A stretch of 27,020 nucleotides of DNA from assembly GCA_905236685.1 (NCBI GenBank), contig CAJOPD010000096.1, positions 1 to 27,020 of the forward strand. The letters run 5' to 3'. The notes under the pieces are model-generated. The model saw only the letters and a list, made by a program, of their open reading frames with translations, made no database searches and was not told where the DNA came from. The stretch's first letter is position 1. Every line of letters starts with the position of its first letter. Positions 1 through 8,253 of the stretch are shown here, one piece after another. Made by a program: the position numbers and the translations under genes. Source of the DNA: an uncultured Clostridia bacterium. Its GTDB lineage: Bacteria > Bacillota > Clostridia > UBA1381.

Positions 1-1
1 A

Positions 2-1321
2 AATGAGGAATCTTTCGCCGAACTTTTTGAAAAGTACGGAACAAAAACTTTGAATAACGGAGATATTGTTGACGCAACAGTTGTTGAAATTCGCAACAAT
101 GAGGTCATTGTGGACCTCGGCGGCTTTAAATATAACGGTCAGCTTGCAGTCGATCAGCTGTCGGACGATCCGTATTTGAAGGCAACGGACATTGTTAAAG
201 TCGGTGACACAATCAAGGTTTATGTCGTAGGCGTAAACGATGCGGAAGGCAAGGTTGTTCTTTCGAGAAAGAAAGTTGTCGCTATGGAGAGCTGGAATAA
301 GATGAAGGAAGCGTTTGAGAACAAGACAGTTCTTGAAGGCAAAATCATCAAGGCTGTAAGAGGCGGAGTTATCGCACTTTCCGATGATATGCAGATATTT
401 ATTCCTGCAAGACAGGTGTCGCTTAGGTATATTCAAAACCTTGATATGCTTTTGGGCAATATCGTTAAAATCCGTCTTATTGAAATGGACGAGAGAAGAA
501 GAAGAGCAATCGGCTCAGTAAGAGTTCTTTTAGAAGAGGAGAAAAAAGCTGCTGAGGACAAGTTCTGGCAGGAAGCTGAAATCGGCAAGGAGTATTCCGG
601 CGTAGTTAAGTCGGTTACATCTTTCGGCGCGTTTGTTGATTTGGGCGGAATAGACGGTCTTGTTCATGTTTCCGAGCTTTCGTGGAACAGAATTAAGCAT
701 CCTTCCGAGGTTGTAAGCGAAGGCGATGTTTTGAAGGTTTATATTAAAGACATAAATCCCGAAACCAAAAAGATTTCCTTGGGCTATAAAAAGGCTGAGG
801 ATAATCCTTGGGTTATCGCAAAGGCAAAAATCAATCTTGGCGATGTTGTTAAGTGTAAGATTGTCCGTATGATGCCTTTTGGCGCATTTGCGGAAATTAT
901 GCCTAATATTGACGGTCTTATCCATATCTCACAGATTGCAGACAGAAAAATCGGCAAACCGGAAGATGTTTTGAGCATAGGACAGGAGGTAGAGGCAAAA
1001 GTTGTTGCGCTTGACTGGGATTTGAATAAAATCAGCCTTTCGATAAGAGCGTTGATTGCGCCTCTGGTTACCGAGGAAAAGGCGGAGGAAGAGCCTGCAC
1101 AAGCAGAGCCTCAGGAGGAAGTAGTTCCCGTAGATGTTGAAAAATTCATAGAGGAAGAAAAGGCAAAAGAGGAGCCTGCCGAACCCGCAGCTGAGGAAGT
1201 AAAGGAAGAAGCGCCCGCTGAAACGGCAGAAGAAGAGCCGAAAAAGACGGTTAAAAGAACCAGAAAAAAGGCAGAGCCTAAGGAAGAGGAGCCCGCAGAG
1301 GAGCCAAAAACTGAGGAATAA
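2..1321 (+). CDS. S1 RNA-binding domain protein (bS1-like), 5' end outside window
   Basis: RNA-binding protein of the ribosomal S1 type. The frame has a TTG at 50, but it is open upstream to base 2, reading NEESFAELFEKYGTKT into that Leu codon, so the true start lies left of the window. Numbering from base 50, four OB-fold S1 repeats lie at about residues 3-75, 89-160, 178-247 and 263-335. Repeats 3 and 4 are the most canonical (SFGAFVDLGGIDGLVHVSEL and FGAFAEIMPNIDGLIHISQI). A Glu/Ala/Lys-rich low-complexity tail (about 340-423) follows. In many Clostridia this four-repeat S1 region is fused behind IspH (HMBPP reductase, isoprenoid synthesis), and the linker into 'KTLNNGD' resembles that junction. 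The fusion is inferred, because no IspH sequence is in view. A terminator follows the stop. Confidence 0.85.
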   Translation, partial: NEESFAELFEKYGTKTLNNGDIVDATVVEIRNNEVIVDLGGFKYNGQLAVDQLSDDPYLKATDIVKVGDTIKVYVVGVNDAEGKVVLSRKKVVAMESWNKMKEAFENKTVLEGKIIKAVRGGVIALSDDMQIFIPARQVSLRYIQNLDMLLGNIVKIRLIEMDERRRRAIGSVRVLLEEEKKAAEDKFWQEAEIGKEYSGVVKSVTSFGAFVDLGGIDGLVHVSELSWNRIKHPSEVVSEGDVLKVYIKDINPETKKISLGYKKAEDNPWVIAKAKINLGDVVKCKIVRMMPFGAFAEIMPNIDGLIHISQIADRKIGKPEDVLSIGQEVEAKVVALDWDLNKISLSIRALIAPLVTEEKAEEEPAQAEPQEEVVPVDVEKFIEEEKAKEEPAEPAAEEVKEEAPAETAEEEPKKTVKRTRKKAEPKEEEPAEEPKTEE

Positions 1322-1323
1322 TT

Positions 1324-1354
1324 AAAAAAGGACTTTCTATAAAGTCCTTTTTTT
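1324..1354 (+). terminator. Intrinsic terminator after the S1 gene
   Basis: Perfect arms AAAAAAGGACTTT (1324-1336) and AAAGTCCTTTTTT (1341-1353) around a 4-nt loop, with the T-run forming the 3' arm. It separates the S1 gene from the murD promoter. Confidence 0.9.
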
Positions 1355-1363
1355 GTATTTTTA

Positions 1364-1392
1364 TTGTTAAATCGTACCTGATGTGGTATAAT
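1364..1392 (+). promoter_or_regulatory. Sigma-A promoter for murD-M42 operon
   Basis: TTGTTA (1364-1369), 17-nt spacer, TATAAT (1387-1392), with an extended -10 TGG just before TATAAT. It lies directly after the upstream terminator, so murD and the peptidase genes form their own transcription unit. Confidence 0.8.
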
Positions 1393-1431
1393 AATACCTG
1401 ATTAAAAAATAACGGAGGATTGTTTTGTAGT

Positions 1432-2787
1432 ATGACGGCTCAGGATTTTAAAAAAGATGTAAAAGGAAAAAATATTGCAGTAATAGGCATAGGAATTTCC
1501 AACAGACCTCTTATTAAATACTTAAAAGACGCAGGCGCAAAAATCACCGCTTATGATAAGCGTACCAAGGAAGAGCTTGGCGAAATTTACACAGAAATGG
1601 AAAAAATCGGCGTTAATATGGTTTTGGGCGAAAATTACCTTGACAGCTTGGACGGGGAAATAATTTTCAAAACCCCGGGACTGCGTTTTGATAACCCCGC
1701 ACTTGAAAAAGCACGCAAAAAAGGCGCGGTTGTTACGAGCGAAATGGAGATTTTTTTTGAAATATGTCCTTGTAAAATTATTGCTGTAACAGGCAGTGAT
1801 GGAAAAACCACAACAACTACGCTGATATACGAAATTCTTAAAAAAAGCGGATATACCGTTTGGCTCGGCGGAAATATCGGAAACCCGCTTCTTTGCGATG
1901 CGGAAAATATGAAATCCACAGATATTGTTGTTTTAGAACTTTCAAGCTTTCAGCTCCATACTATGAAAAAGTCGCCTGATATTGCGGTCATAACGAATAT
2001 AACTCCAAATCATCTCGATATGCACAAGGACTATGAGGAGTATATAGACGCCAAAAAGAATATTATGCGCTATCAGAACGAGTGCGGAAAACTTGTAGTA
2101 AACGCATCAAATGATGTAACGGCGAAAATCGGTAATGAGGCACGGGGCAGTCTTGTGGATTTTTCATCAAAGAAGGACGCATATATTTCCCTTAAAAACG
2201 GCAAAATTGTGCGAAACGGAGTGCCTGTGCTCAAAATTTCCGACATAAAAATCCCCGGTATGCATAATGTCGAAAACTATATGGCGGCAATAGGCGCTGT
2301 TGAAGGCTTGGCAAAGGACGAGGCAATTTTGGAGATTGCAAAAAGCTTTGGCGGAGTTTGCCACAGGATTGAATTTATAAGGGAGTTAAATGGAGTTAAA
2401 TACTATAACAGCTCGATTGATTCAAGCCCTAACCGAACGATAAACACCTTAAAAGTTTTCGATAAAAAGGTAATTTTAATAGCGGGGGGCAAGGATAAGG
2501 GTATCCCGTATGACGAATTGGGACCGTCCCTTGCCGAAAAGGTCAAGACTTTAATACTTATAGGAAAAACAGCGGACAAAATCGAGGCGGCGCTTAAAAA
2601 TTGCTCGAAAAACAGCGATGTAAAAATCATAAGATGCGCGACATATCCCGAAGTGGTAAAAACAGCGCAAAGCATAGCAAAAGACGGCGATGTTGTAATA
2701 CTTTCGCCTGCCTCCACAAGCTTTGATATGTTCTCAAACTTTGAGGAGCGCGGAAATCTTTTTAAAAAGCTCGTAAACGAACTTTAA
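1432..2787 (+). CDS. murD: UDP-N-acetylmuramoyl-L-alanine--D-glutamate ligase MurD
   Basis: Cytoplasmic Mur ligase that adds D-Glu to UDP-MurNAc-L-Ala using ATP. ATG 1432 is chosen (451 aa) with GGAGG at 1414-1418; an in-frame TTG at 1420 is too close to that site. Visible are an N-terminal Rossmann segment (NIAVIGIGISNRP, 14-26), the P-loop VTGSDGKTTTT (119-129), SSFQL (171-175), TPNHLDMH (191-198), GGKDKGIPYDELG (352-364) and the C-terminal LSPASTSFD plus NFEERG (424-441). Length is normal for MurD. The loop that reads DSKATN in E. coli is NSSIDSSPNRT here (326-336), which I take as a lineage variant. The gene is not in a division/cell-wall cluster: it heads an operon with three M42 peptidases 11 nt downstream. 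Confidence 0.93.
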   Translation: MTAQDFKKDVKGKNIAVIGIGISNRPLIKYLKDAGAKITAYDKRTKEELGEIYTEMEKIGVNMVLGENYLDSLDGEIIFKTPGLRFDNPALEKARKKGAVVTSEMEIFFEICPCKIIAVTGSDGKTTTTTLIYEILKKSGYTVWLGGNIGNPLLCDAENMKSTDIVVLELSSFQLHTMKKSPDIAVITNITPNHLDMHKDYEEYIDAKKNIMRYQNECGKLVVNASNDVTAKIGNEARGSLVDFSSKKDAYISLKNGKIVRNGVPVLKISDIKIPGMHNVENYMAAIGAVEGLAKDEAILEIAKSFGGVCHRIEFIRELNGVKYYNSSIDSSPNRTINTLKVFDKKVILIAGGKDKGIPYDELGPSLAEKVKTLILIGKTADKIEAALKNCSKNSDVKIIRCATYPEVVKTAQSIAKDGDVVILSPASTSFDMFSNFEERGNLFKKLVNEL

Positions 2788-2798
2788 GAGGTGTAATA

Positions 2799-3827
2799 GT
2801 GAAGGATTTAATAAAAAAACTAAGCGGTCTGCACGGGATTTCAGGCTTTGAATACCGAATAAGCGAGGAAATCAAAAGTCTGCTTTTGCCGTGCTCTGAC
2901 GATGTTAAAATCGATGCTTTGGGAAACATAATAGCCGTAAAGCGCAGTAAAAATCCGCAGGCAAAAAAGCTTTTAATAGAAGCACATACCGATGAAATCG
3001 GGCTTATGGTCAAAAATATTGACGAAAACGGTTTTTTAACATTTGTAAATGTCGGAGGAGTTGACCCGAGGATTTTGCCTGCTATGGAGGTAATAGTTCA
3101 CGGCAAAAAGGATTTAAAGGGAGTAATAGGCGCAAAACCGCCGCATATTCAGCCTGACGGAGAGGATAAAAAAGCAGTAAAAATGGAGGATATGGCGATA
3201 GATACGGGACTTTCCTGCGAGGAAGTTAAAAATCTTGTGTCTGTCGGCGATTCCGTGACCTTTGCAACATATGCAAAAGAGCTGGCAAACGGTCAGATTA
3301 CGGGAAAATCACTTGATGACAGGGCAAGCATAGCAGTTTTAGCCGAGGTTTTGAAAAATATTAAGGATTTGTCCCTTTCCGCCGATGTATATGCGGTTGC
3401 CGCTGTGCAGGAGGAAGTGGGCGGTTTCGGTGCTATGACGGCGGGATATTCGATATATCCAGATTTTGCGATAGCTATTGATGTGTGCCACGGCATAACG
3501 CCCGATAATTCCTATTGCGCATATGAAACGGGCGGCGGAGCGGTTATAACAATGGGACCGAATATCCACCCCAAAATGTTTGAAAAGCTGAAAAAAACAG
3601 CAGAAAAATATAATATAAAATTCCAGATAGAAGTTGAAGGCGGAAATACGGGAACGGACGCGTGGCAGTTTCAGGTCATAAGGGAAGGCATACCGACAGG
3701 GCTTTTGTCAATCCCTTTAAAGTATATGCACACCCCGGTTGAAACCGTTCATATAGATGATGTCAAAGCCGTTATTGACTTGATTACGGCATTTATAAAA
3801 GAATTGTCGGAAGAGGAGGAGTTTTGA
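2799..3827 (+). CDS. M42 family metallopeptidase, paralog 1
   Basis: Cytosolic dinuclear-metal aminopeptidase of the M42 family (TET/glutamyl-aminopeptidase/'cellulase M' group), members of which form tetrahedral dodecamers that trim short peptides. GTG start with AGAGGTG at 2787-2793; 342 aa, normal length. The expected metal and catalytic residues are visible: H63 in AHTDE, D173 in LDDR, catalytic E205 and E206 in QEEVGG, D228 in IDVCHG, and H311 in YMHTPVE. The insertion between about 88 and 165 fits the dimerisation domain. It is the first of three tandem paralogs; the next starts on the last base of its stop codon. Substrate preference cannot be read from the sequence, and the old 'endoglucanase' label for this family should not be trusted. 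Confidence 0.88.
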   Translation: MKDLIKKLSGLHGISGFEYRISEEIKSLLLPCSDDVKIDALGNIIAVKRSKNPQAKKLLIEAHTDEIGLMVKNIDENGFLTFVNVGGVDPRILPAMEVIVHGKKDLKGVIGAKPPHIQPDGEDKKAVKMEDMAIDTGLSCEEVKNLVSVGDSVTFATYAKELANGQITGKSLDDRASIAVLAEVLKNIKDLSLSADVYAVAAVQEEVGGFGAMTAGYSIYPDFAIAIDVCHGITPDNSYCAYETGGGAVITMGPNIHPKMFEKLKKTAEKYNIKFQIEVEGGNTGTDAWQFQVIREGIPTGLLSIPLKYMHTPVETVHIDDVKAVIDLITAFIKELSEEEEF

Positions 3828-4840
3828 TGCTGTTAAAAGAACTTGCAAATCTTTCGGGAGTAAGCGGAAACGAAGGAGCGGTCCGAGATTTTATCATATC
3901 AAAGATTTCGCCTTATGCAGATGATATAACGGTTGACACCATAGGTAATGTTATTGCCCTTAAAAAAGGAAATGAAAGTAAAAAAATAATGCTATCTGCG
4001 CATATGGACGAGGTAGGCTTTATTATAAGCGAAATAACGGATAAGGGCTATTTGAAATTCCAAACAGTAGGCGGAATTGATACAAGAACAATACTTGCCA
4101 AGCGCCTTCTTATCGGAGAAAACAAGACTTTGGGCGTTATCGGAATGAAGGCTGTTCATCTGCAAAAACAGTCGGAGAGGGAAGAAATTCCCGAAATCAA
4201 GGACTTGTTTATAGATATCGGCGCAAAGGATAAGGAAAGCGCCGAAAAGCTTGTTAAATTGGGCGATTATGCAGTATTTGAAACAGAGTTTGAAATGCTC
4301 GGCGAAAATGCAGTAATGGCAAAGGCGCTTGATGACAGGGCGGGCTGTGCGATTTTGGCGGAGCTTATCAAAAATCCCGTAAAGTATGACACATATTTTT
4401 GCTTCACGGCACAGGAGGAGGTCGGACTGCGCGGTGCAAGGCTTGCGGCAAGCAGAATATGTCCCGATATAGCGCTTGTTGTCGAGGCGACCTCGTGCAG
4501 TGATGTTTACGGGTTTGAGCCGCACGAAAGCGTAACAAAATTTAACGGCGGTGCGGCTGTGACATTTATGGACAGAACGACAATAGTGGATAATGATTTG
4601 AGAAAAAAGCTTTACGATATGGCAAAGCGGGCAAATATCACCGTTCAATATAAGTGCTCAACATCAGGCGGAAATGATGCGGGGCGCGTTCATCTTACGG
4701 CAAACGGGATAAAAACAGCGTCAATTTCAGTTCCTTGCCGATATATACATTCCGCCGCATCTGTCGCATCGATTAGCGATATAAATGCGGTATATGAGTT
4801 GTCAAAGCTGTTTTTGGAAAAGATTGATGAGGTGTTATAA
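3827..4840 (+). CDS. M42 family metallopeptidase, paralog 2
   Basis: Second of three tandem M42 aminopeptidases, 337 aa. ATG 3827 overlaps the preceding TGA by one base (TGATG), with AGAGGAGG just upstream. A TTG at 3824 is in frame but less likely. Metal and catalytic residues: H59 in AHMDEVG, D169 in LDDR, E197/E198 in QEEVG, and H308 in YIHSA. The fifth metal ligand, Asp in paralogs 1 and 3, is Glu220 here (VVEATSC); both residues occur in the family. The protein is clearly diverged from its neighbours, so this is an old duplication. Co-translation with the other two suggests a joint role in peptide turnover, possibly as mixed particles; that is inference. Confidence 0.88.
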   Translation: MLLKELANLSGVSGNEGAVRDFIISKISPYADDITVDTIGNVIALKKGNESKKIMLSAHMDEVGFIISEITDKGYLKFQTVGGIDTRTILAKRLLIGENKTLGVIGMKAVHLQKQSEREEIPEIKDLFIDIGAKDKESAEKLVKLGDYAVFETEFEMLGENAVMAKALDDRAGCAILAELIKNPVKYDTYFCFTAQEEVGLRGARLAASRICPDIALVVEATSCSDVYGFEPHESVTKFNGGAAVTFMDRTTIVDNDLRKKLYDMAKRANITVQYKCSTSGGNDAGRVHLTANGIKTASISVPCRYIHSAASVASISDINAVYELSKLFLEKIDEVL

Positions 4841-5805
4841 TGGAACTTTTAAAGAAATTATCGCTCTTTTACGCACCGTCAGGGCGCGAAAAAAAGCTTT
4901 CGGAATTTATAAAAAAAGAGATTTCGGGATTTGCCGACGAGGTTTATACCGATAGCTTGGGGAATTTGATTGCGCGTAAAAAAGGAACGGGAAAAAGGAT
5001 AATGCTATCTGCGCATATGGACGAGATAGGCGTTGTAGTGACATATATTGACGATAACGGTTTTCTGCGGTTTGCCGATGTCGGAGGGCTTTATACCAAA
5101 TACCTTGCAGGCAGACGGGTGATTTTTGAAAATGGAACGGAGGGCGTTGTTTTTACCGAGCCGAAAAATGATAAAAACGCTCTTTTAAATATGTATATTG
5201 ACATTGGCGCAAAGAATAAGGAGGAAGCCGAAAAAATCGTAACAGTCGGCGATATGGCGGTATTTTGCGGGGATTATACCGAGCAAAACGGAACTATAAT
5301 CGGAAAGGCGCTTGATGACAGAGCCGGCTGTTTTGCTTTAATTGAGGCATTAAAGCAGATTAAGTCGGAGAATGATTTGTATTTTGTATTCACCGTTCAG
5401 GAGGAAGTTGGACTTCGCGGGGCAAGAACGGCGGCTTTCGGTATCGAGCCCGAGTTTGCCCTGGCGGTTGATGTCACCGACAGCGGCGATACTCCGAAAA
5501 ATGACAAGATTTCGGTAAAACTCGGAAAAGGCGCAGCAATCAAGGTTATGGACTATTCTGTTATATGTGATAGGGCAGTCCGTGAAGCGCTTGTTTCTCT
5601 CGCCGAAAAAAACGCCATAAAATACCAGCTTGAAGTTATGACAGAGGGCGGAACAGACGCGGGCGTGATACACTTCTCGCGCGGCGGCGTAAAGACGGGC
5701 GGGATTTCAATCCCGACGCGGTATATTCACTCTCCGTCAGAGATGATTTCAAAAGACGATTTAGAGGCGGTAATCAGGCTTATAACGGCATTTTGCGAGC
5801 AATAA
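4840..5805 (+). CDS. M42 family metallopeptidase, paralog 3
   Basis: Third tandem M42 aminopeptidase, 321 aa, somewhat shorter than the other two. ATG overlaps the previous TAA by one base and is preceded by TGAGGTG. Key residues are complete: H59 (AHMDEIG), D159 (LDDR), E188/E189 (QEEVG), D211 (VDVTDSG) and H297 (YIHSP). The missing length falls mainly in the inserted dimerisation domain (about 85-150), where paralogs 1 and 2 carry extra loops. It is the last gene of the murD operon, and a strong terminator follows immediately. All three copies look catalytically competent, so none appears to be only a structural subunit. Confidence 0.88.
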   Translation: MELLKKLSLFYAPSGREKKLSEFIKKEISGFADEVYTDSLGNLIARKKGTGKRIMLSAHMDEIGVVVTYIDDNGFLRFADVGGLYTKYLAGRRVIFENGTEGVVFTEPKNDKNALLNMYIDIGAKNKEEAEKIVTVGDMAVFCGDYTEQNGTIIGKALDDRAGCFALIEALKQIKSENDLYFVFTVQEEVGLRGARTAAFGIEPEFALAVDVTDSGDTPKNDKISVKLGKGAAIKVMDYSVICDRAVREALVSLAEKNAIKYQLEVMTEGGTDAGVIHFSRGGVKTGGISIPTRYIHSPSEMISKDDLEAVIRLITAFCEQ

Positions 5806-5840
5806 AAAAATACGGCATAAGTGATATGCCGTATTTTTTT
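5804..5840. terminator. Bidirectional terminator between M42 operon and mltG
   Basis: Sixteen-bp perfect stem: AAAAAAATACGGCATA (5804-5819) and TATGCCGTATTTTTTT (5825-5840), loop AGTGA. A-run and T-run on either side make it work for both convergent units. It overlaps the mltG stop codon (5839-5841). Confidence 0.9.
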
Positions 5841-6831
5841 ATTTTATCGTTGATGCGTGCTCGGCATAGGAGTTGGAAAATATATGCGAGCCGTCATTTT
5901 TTGTTGTGTCCGTGTGATAATAGAGGTAATTGTGCTTTGCGGGATTGTGTGCCGCCTTAATTGATTTGATTGACGGAGAGCATATCGGCCCTGCGGGCAG
6001 TCCCGAATGTAAGTATGTGTTGTACTTTGATGCAGTTTTTAAGTCCCTTTTATATATTCTGTTCACATTATACCGCCCGTTTGTGACAACATACGCAACC
6101 GTTGCGTCAATTTGAAGCCGCATATTCTGCTTTAAGCGATTTTCAAAAACCCCGGCAATAATGTCGCGCTCGCTGTCAAGCTTAGCCTCGCGCTCAATCA
6201 TAGAAGCCTTTGTCACTATTTCAAAGAATTTCCCGTCAGGAATATTCAAAGGCGTTACCTGCTTTTCAAATTCTTTCAGCATCGTATCGATTATATTTTT
6301 TGCTGTTTCGTCGCTGTAAAATTCGTAGGTGTCGGGATACAAAAAGCCTTGCAGGCGGTATTTTATATCCTTTGATTTCGGGACAGATGCCAAAAAACCG
6401 TAATCATATTCAGCTTTTAACGCTTCTTCAAATTCCGCCTTGGTGCAAAGTCCTGCATTTACGAGCCTGTCCTCAATCATTTCGACGGAAAATCCCTCCG
6501 GTATCGTAACGGTAACAGTGGCTTTTTTTTCGCCGTTTTGGGAAAGCGTCTTTAAAATAGTGTTCAAAAAGGCATTTTTGTCGATTTTAAACTTGCCGTA
6601 TTGCAGTTTTCCACGGTATTTGGAAAAATAAAGCCGCCCCAAAAAGTAAGTTTTGCTGTTTATCAGCCCGTTATCCTTTAAAATCTCGGCAATTTCTATT
6701 GAGTTGGTGCCTTCGGGAATAGATATGCTGACCGTTCCGCTTTTTAATGAGCGGATAGTAAGGTTTGCAATAATTATTATGCAAATTGCTAAAATAAGCC
6801 TTAGTCTAAAAGTTTTATGTTTTCTTCTCAT
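5839..6831 (-). CDS. mltG: Endolytic peptidoglycan transglycosylase MltG (YceG-like)
   Basis: Membrane-anchored lytic transglycosylase that cleaves nascent glycan strands and is thought to set glycan length or act as terminator of chain elongation. 330 aa. A short basic N-terminus is followed by one transmembrane helix (about 9-28), a LysM-like segment (about 33-60) and the YceG catalytic domain. The catalytic Glu is E213 in the motif ASMIEREA (209-216); NRL (231-233) and LHSGLPAGPICSPS (274-287) are also typical. ATG 6831 has an AGGAAA site and begins 9 nt after obgE, so the two genes are one operon. Confident by motif and length. Confidence 0.92.
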   Translation of the reverse strand: MRRKHKTFRLRLILAICIIIIANLTIRSLKSGTVSISIPEGTNSIEIAEILKDNGLINSKTYFLGRLYFSKYRGKLQYGKFKIDKNAFLNTILKTLSQNGEKKATVTVTIPEGFSVEMIEDRLVNAGLCTKAEFEEALKAEYDYGFLASVPKSKDIKYRLQGFLYPDTYEFYSDETAKNIIDTMLKEFEKQVTPLNIPDGKFFEIVTKASMIEREAKLDSERDIIAGVFENRLKQNMRLQIDATVAYVVTNGRYNVNRIYKRDLKTASKYNTYLHSGLPAGPICSPSIKSIKAAHNPAKHNYLYYHTDTTKNDGSHIFSNSYAEHASTIK

Positions 6832-6840
6832 TATAATTTC

Positions 6841-8121
6841 CTACCACACAAAATCAAATTCCAAGTCGCCAATACGCACGGTGTCGCCTTCCTTTATGCC
6901 CTTTTCAATCAGCTCGTCAATAACACCTCGGCTCTTTAAAGCACTTTGGAAGAACTGCAAGCTTTCATTATCGGAAAAATTGACGCTCGAACCGACAGCC
7001 TCAATCCAGCTGCCCGAAATGACATAAACCCCATCCTCGATCGAAATTTCAAAGCCTTTGTCGGTCTTGTCAACAAACTTTTCTTCAAAAATATCGATTT
7101 CAGGCTCAAATTCTTTTATGGGCGGGAGCTTTGAAAGTTCGGAAAATGCATATTTCATAAGCTCGTCCACGCCTTTTTTTGATGCGGCGGAAATGGGGAA
7201 TACCTTGTAGCCGCGCCGTTTCATTTCTGACATAAAATCATCATACAGCTTTTGGTCGGTTATTATGTCGGTTTTGTTGGCTGCAACAATCTGCGGGCGG
7301 TTTTCCAAATCAATGTTATATTTTTTTAATTCGCTGTTTATGATGTCGAAATCTTCTATCGGATTTCTGCCTTCAATGCCGGAAACATCAACAATATGAA
7401 TTAAAAGGCGCGTTCTTTCGATATGCCTTAAAAATTCGTGCCCCAGCCCTGCGCCTTCGCTTGCCCCTTCAATTATTCCGGGAATATCGGCAAGGACAAA
7501 GCTCATACCTTCGCCGAGCGACACAACGCCAAGGTTTGGAACAAGGGTTGTAAAGTGATAGTTGGCAATTTTCGGAGCGGCTTTGGTGGTAACGGATAAA
7601 AGCGTAGATTTTCCGACATTTGGAAACCCTAAAAGCCCGACATCTGCAAGCAGTTTGAGTTCCAGAATAACTTCTCTTTCGTCGCCCTTTTGCCCGTTTT
7701 TTGCAAAGTTTGGAGCCTGACGCGTCGGAGTGGCAAAATGAGCGTTGCCGAAACCACCGTTGCCGCCTTTGGCAAGGCAAAAATCCTTTTTTGTATCGAA
7801 AATATCCGCTATAATTCTTCCGCTTTCTGCGTCGCGGATTACGGTGCCCTGCGGCACTAAAATTACGGTATCAGCGCCGTTTTTGCCGTTCATATGCTTG
7901 CCCATACCGCCGCCGCCGTTTTCGGCAACATATTTTCTTTTGTACTTAAAATCCATAAGAGTGGTTAGGGCTTCGTCTGCACGGAAAATGATATTTCCGC
8001 CCCTGCCGCCGTCACCGCCGTCAGGACCGCCTGCGGCGACATATTTTTCGCGGTGAAAGGCAATAGCGCCGTTTCCGCCGTTTCCCGCCTTTATATAAAT
8101 TTTTGCTTTATCGGTAAACAT
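6841..8121 (-). CDS. obgE: GTPase ObgE/CgtA
   Basis: Essential GTPase that binds the 50S subunit and links ribosome assembly to growth state and, in Bacillus, sporulation. Start ATG 8121 (426 aa) has AGGAG upstream; 36 more in-frame codons upstream lack a suitable site and are not part of the protein. The glycine-rich Obg fold spans 1-157 (GGPDGGDGGRGG at 31-42). The G domain has GFPNVGKST (165-173), the switch II motif DIPG (212-215), NKTD (282-285) and SAASKKG (311-317). A C-terminal OCT domain occupies about 345-426. Transcribed with mltG from an extended -10 promoter at 8150-8178. Clostridial genomes often place obg beside wall or RNA-processing genes, so this context is ordinary. Confidence 0.96.
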   Translation of the reverse strand: MFTDKAKIYIKAGNGGNGAIAFHREKYVAAGGPDGGDGGRGGNIIFRADEALTTLMDFKYKRKYVAENGGGGMGKHMNGKNGADTVILVPQGTVIRDAESGRIIADIFDTKKDFCLAKGGNGGFGNAHFATPTRQAPNFAKNGQKGDEREVILELKLLADVGLLGFPNVGKSTLLSVTTKAAPKIANYHFTTLVPNLGVVSLGEGMSFVLADIPGIIEGASEGAGLGHEFLRHIERTRLLIHIVDVSGIEGRNPIEDFDIINSELKKYNIDLENRPQIVAANKTDIITDQKLYDDFMSEMKRRGYKVFPISAASKKGVDELMKYAFSELSKLPPIKEFEPEIDIFEEKFVDKTDKGFEISIEDGVYVISGSWIEAVGSSVNFSDNESLQFFQSALKSRGVIDELIEKGIKEGDTVRIGDLEFDFVW

Positions 8122-8149
8122 ATAAATCTCCTGAAATCTTATTTTTTTT

Positions 8150-8178
8150 ATTATATCACATTTTATGCAATTTGTAAA
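8150..8178 (-). promoter_or_regulatory. Sigma-A promoter for obgE-mltG
   Basis: On the minus strand: TTTACA (plus 8173-8178), 17-nt spacer, TATAAT (plus 8150-8155), with extended TGA before the -10. About 25 nt separate the -10 from the obgE ATG, so the leader is short. Confidence 0.78.
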
Positions 8179-8253
8179 TAGGGCTTGATTGTTATCCTGA
8201 TGGATAGGCACTAATCGAAGGGTGCGCACATATAATTTTTTGAGGTGATTTGT

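Noticed and set aside
3992..4648. Minus-strand open frame of 218 codons
   Set aside because: Antisense shadow of the second M42 gene, without a start signal or recognisable domain.
2799..5805. Endoglucanases
   Set aside because: 'Cellulase M' is a historic misnomer for M42 aminopeptidases; the metal-binding residues seen are those of peptidases.
8122..8229. Longer N-terminus for ObgE
   Set aside because: The added 36 residues are unlike any Obg N-terminus, run through the promoter, and ATG 8121 has a proper AGGAG site.
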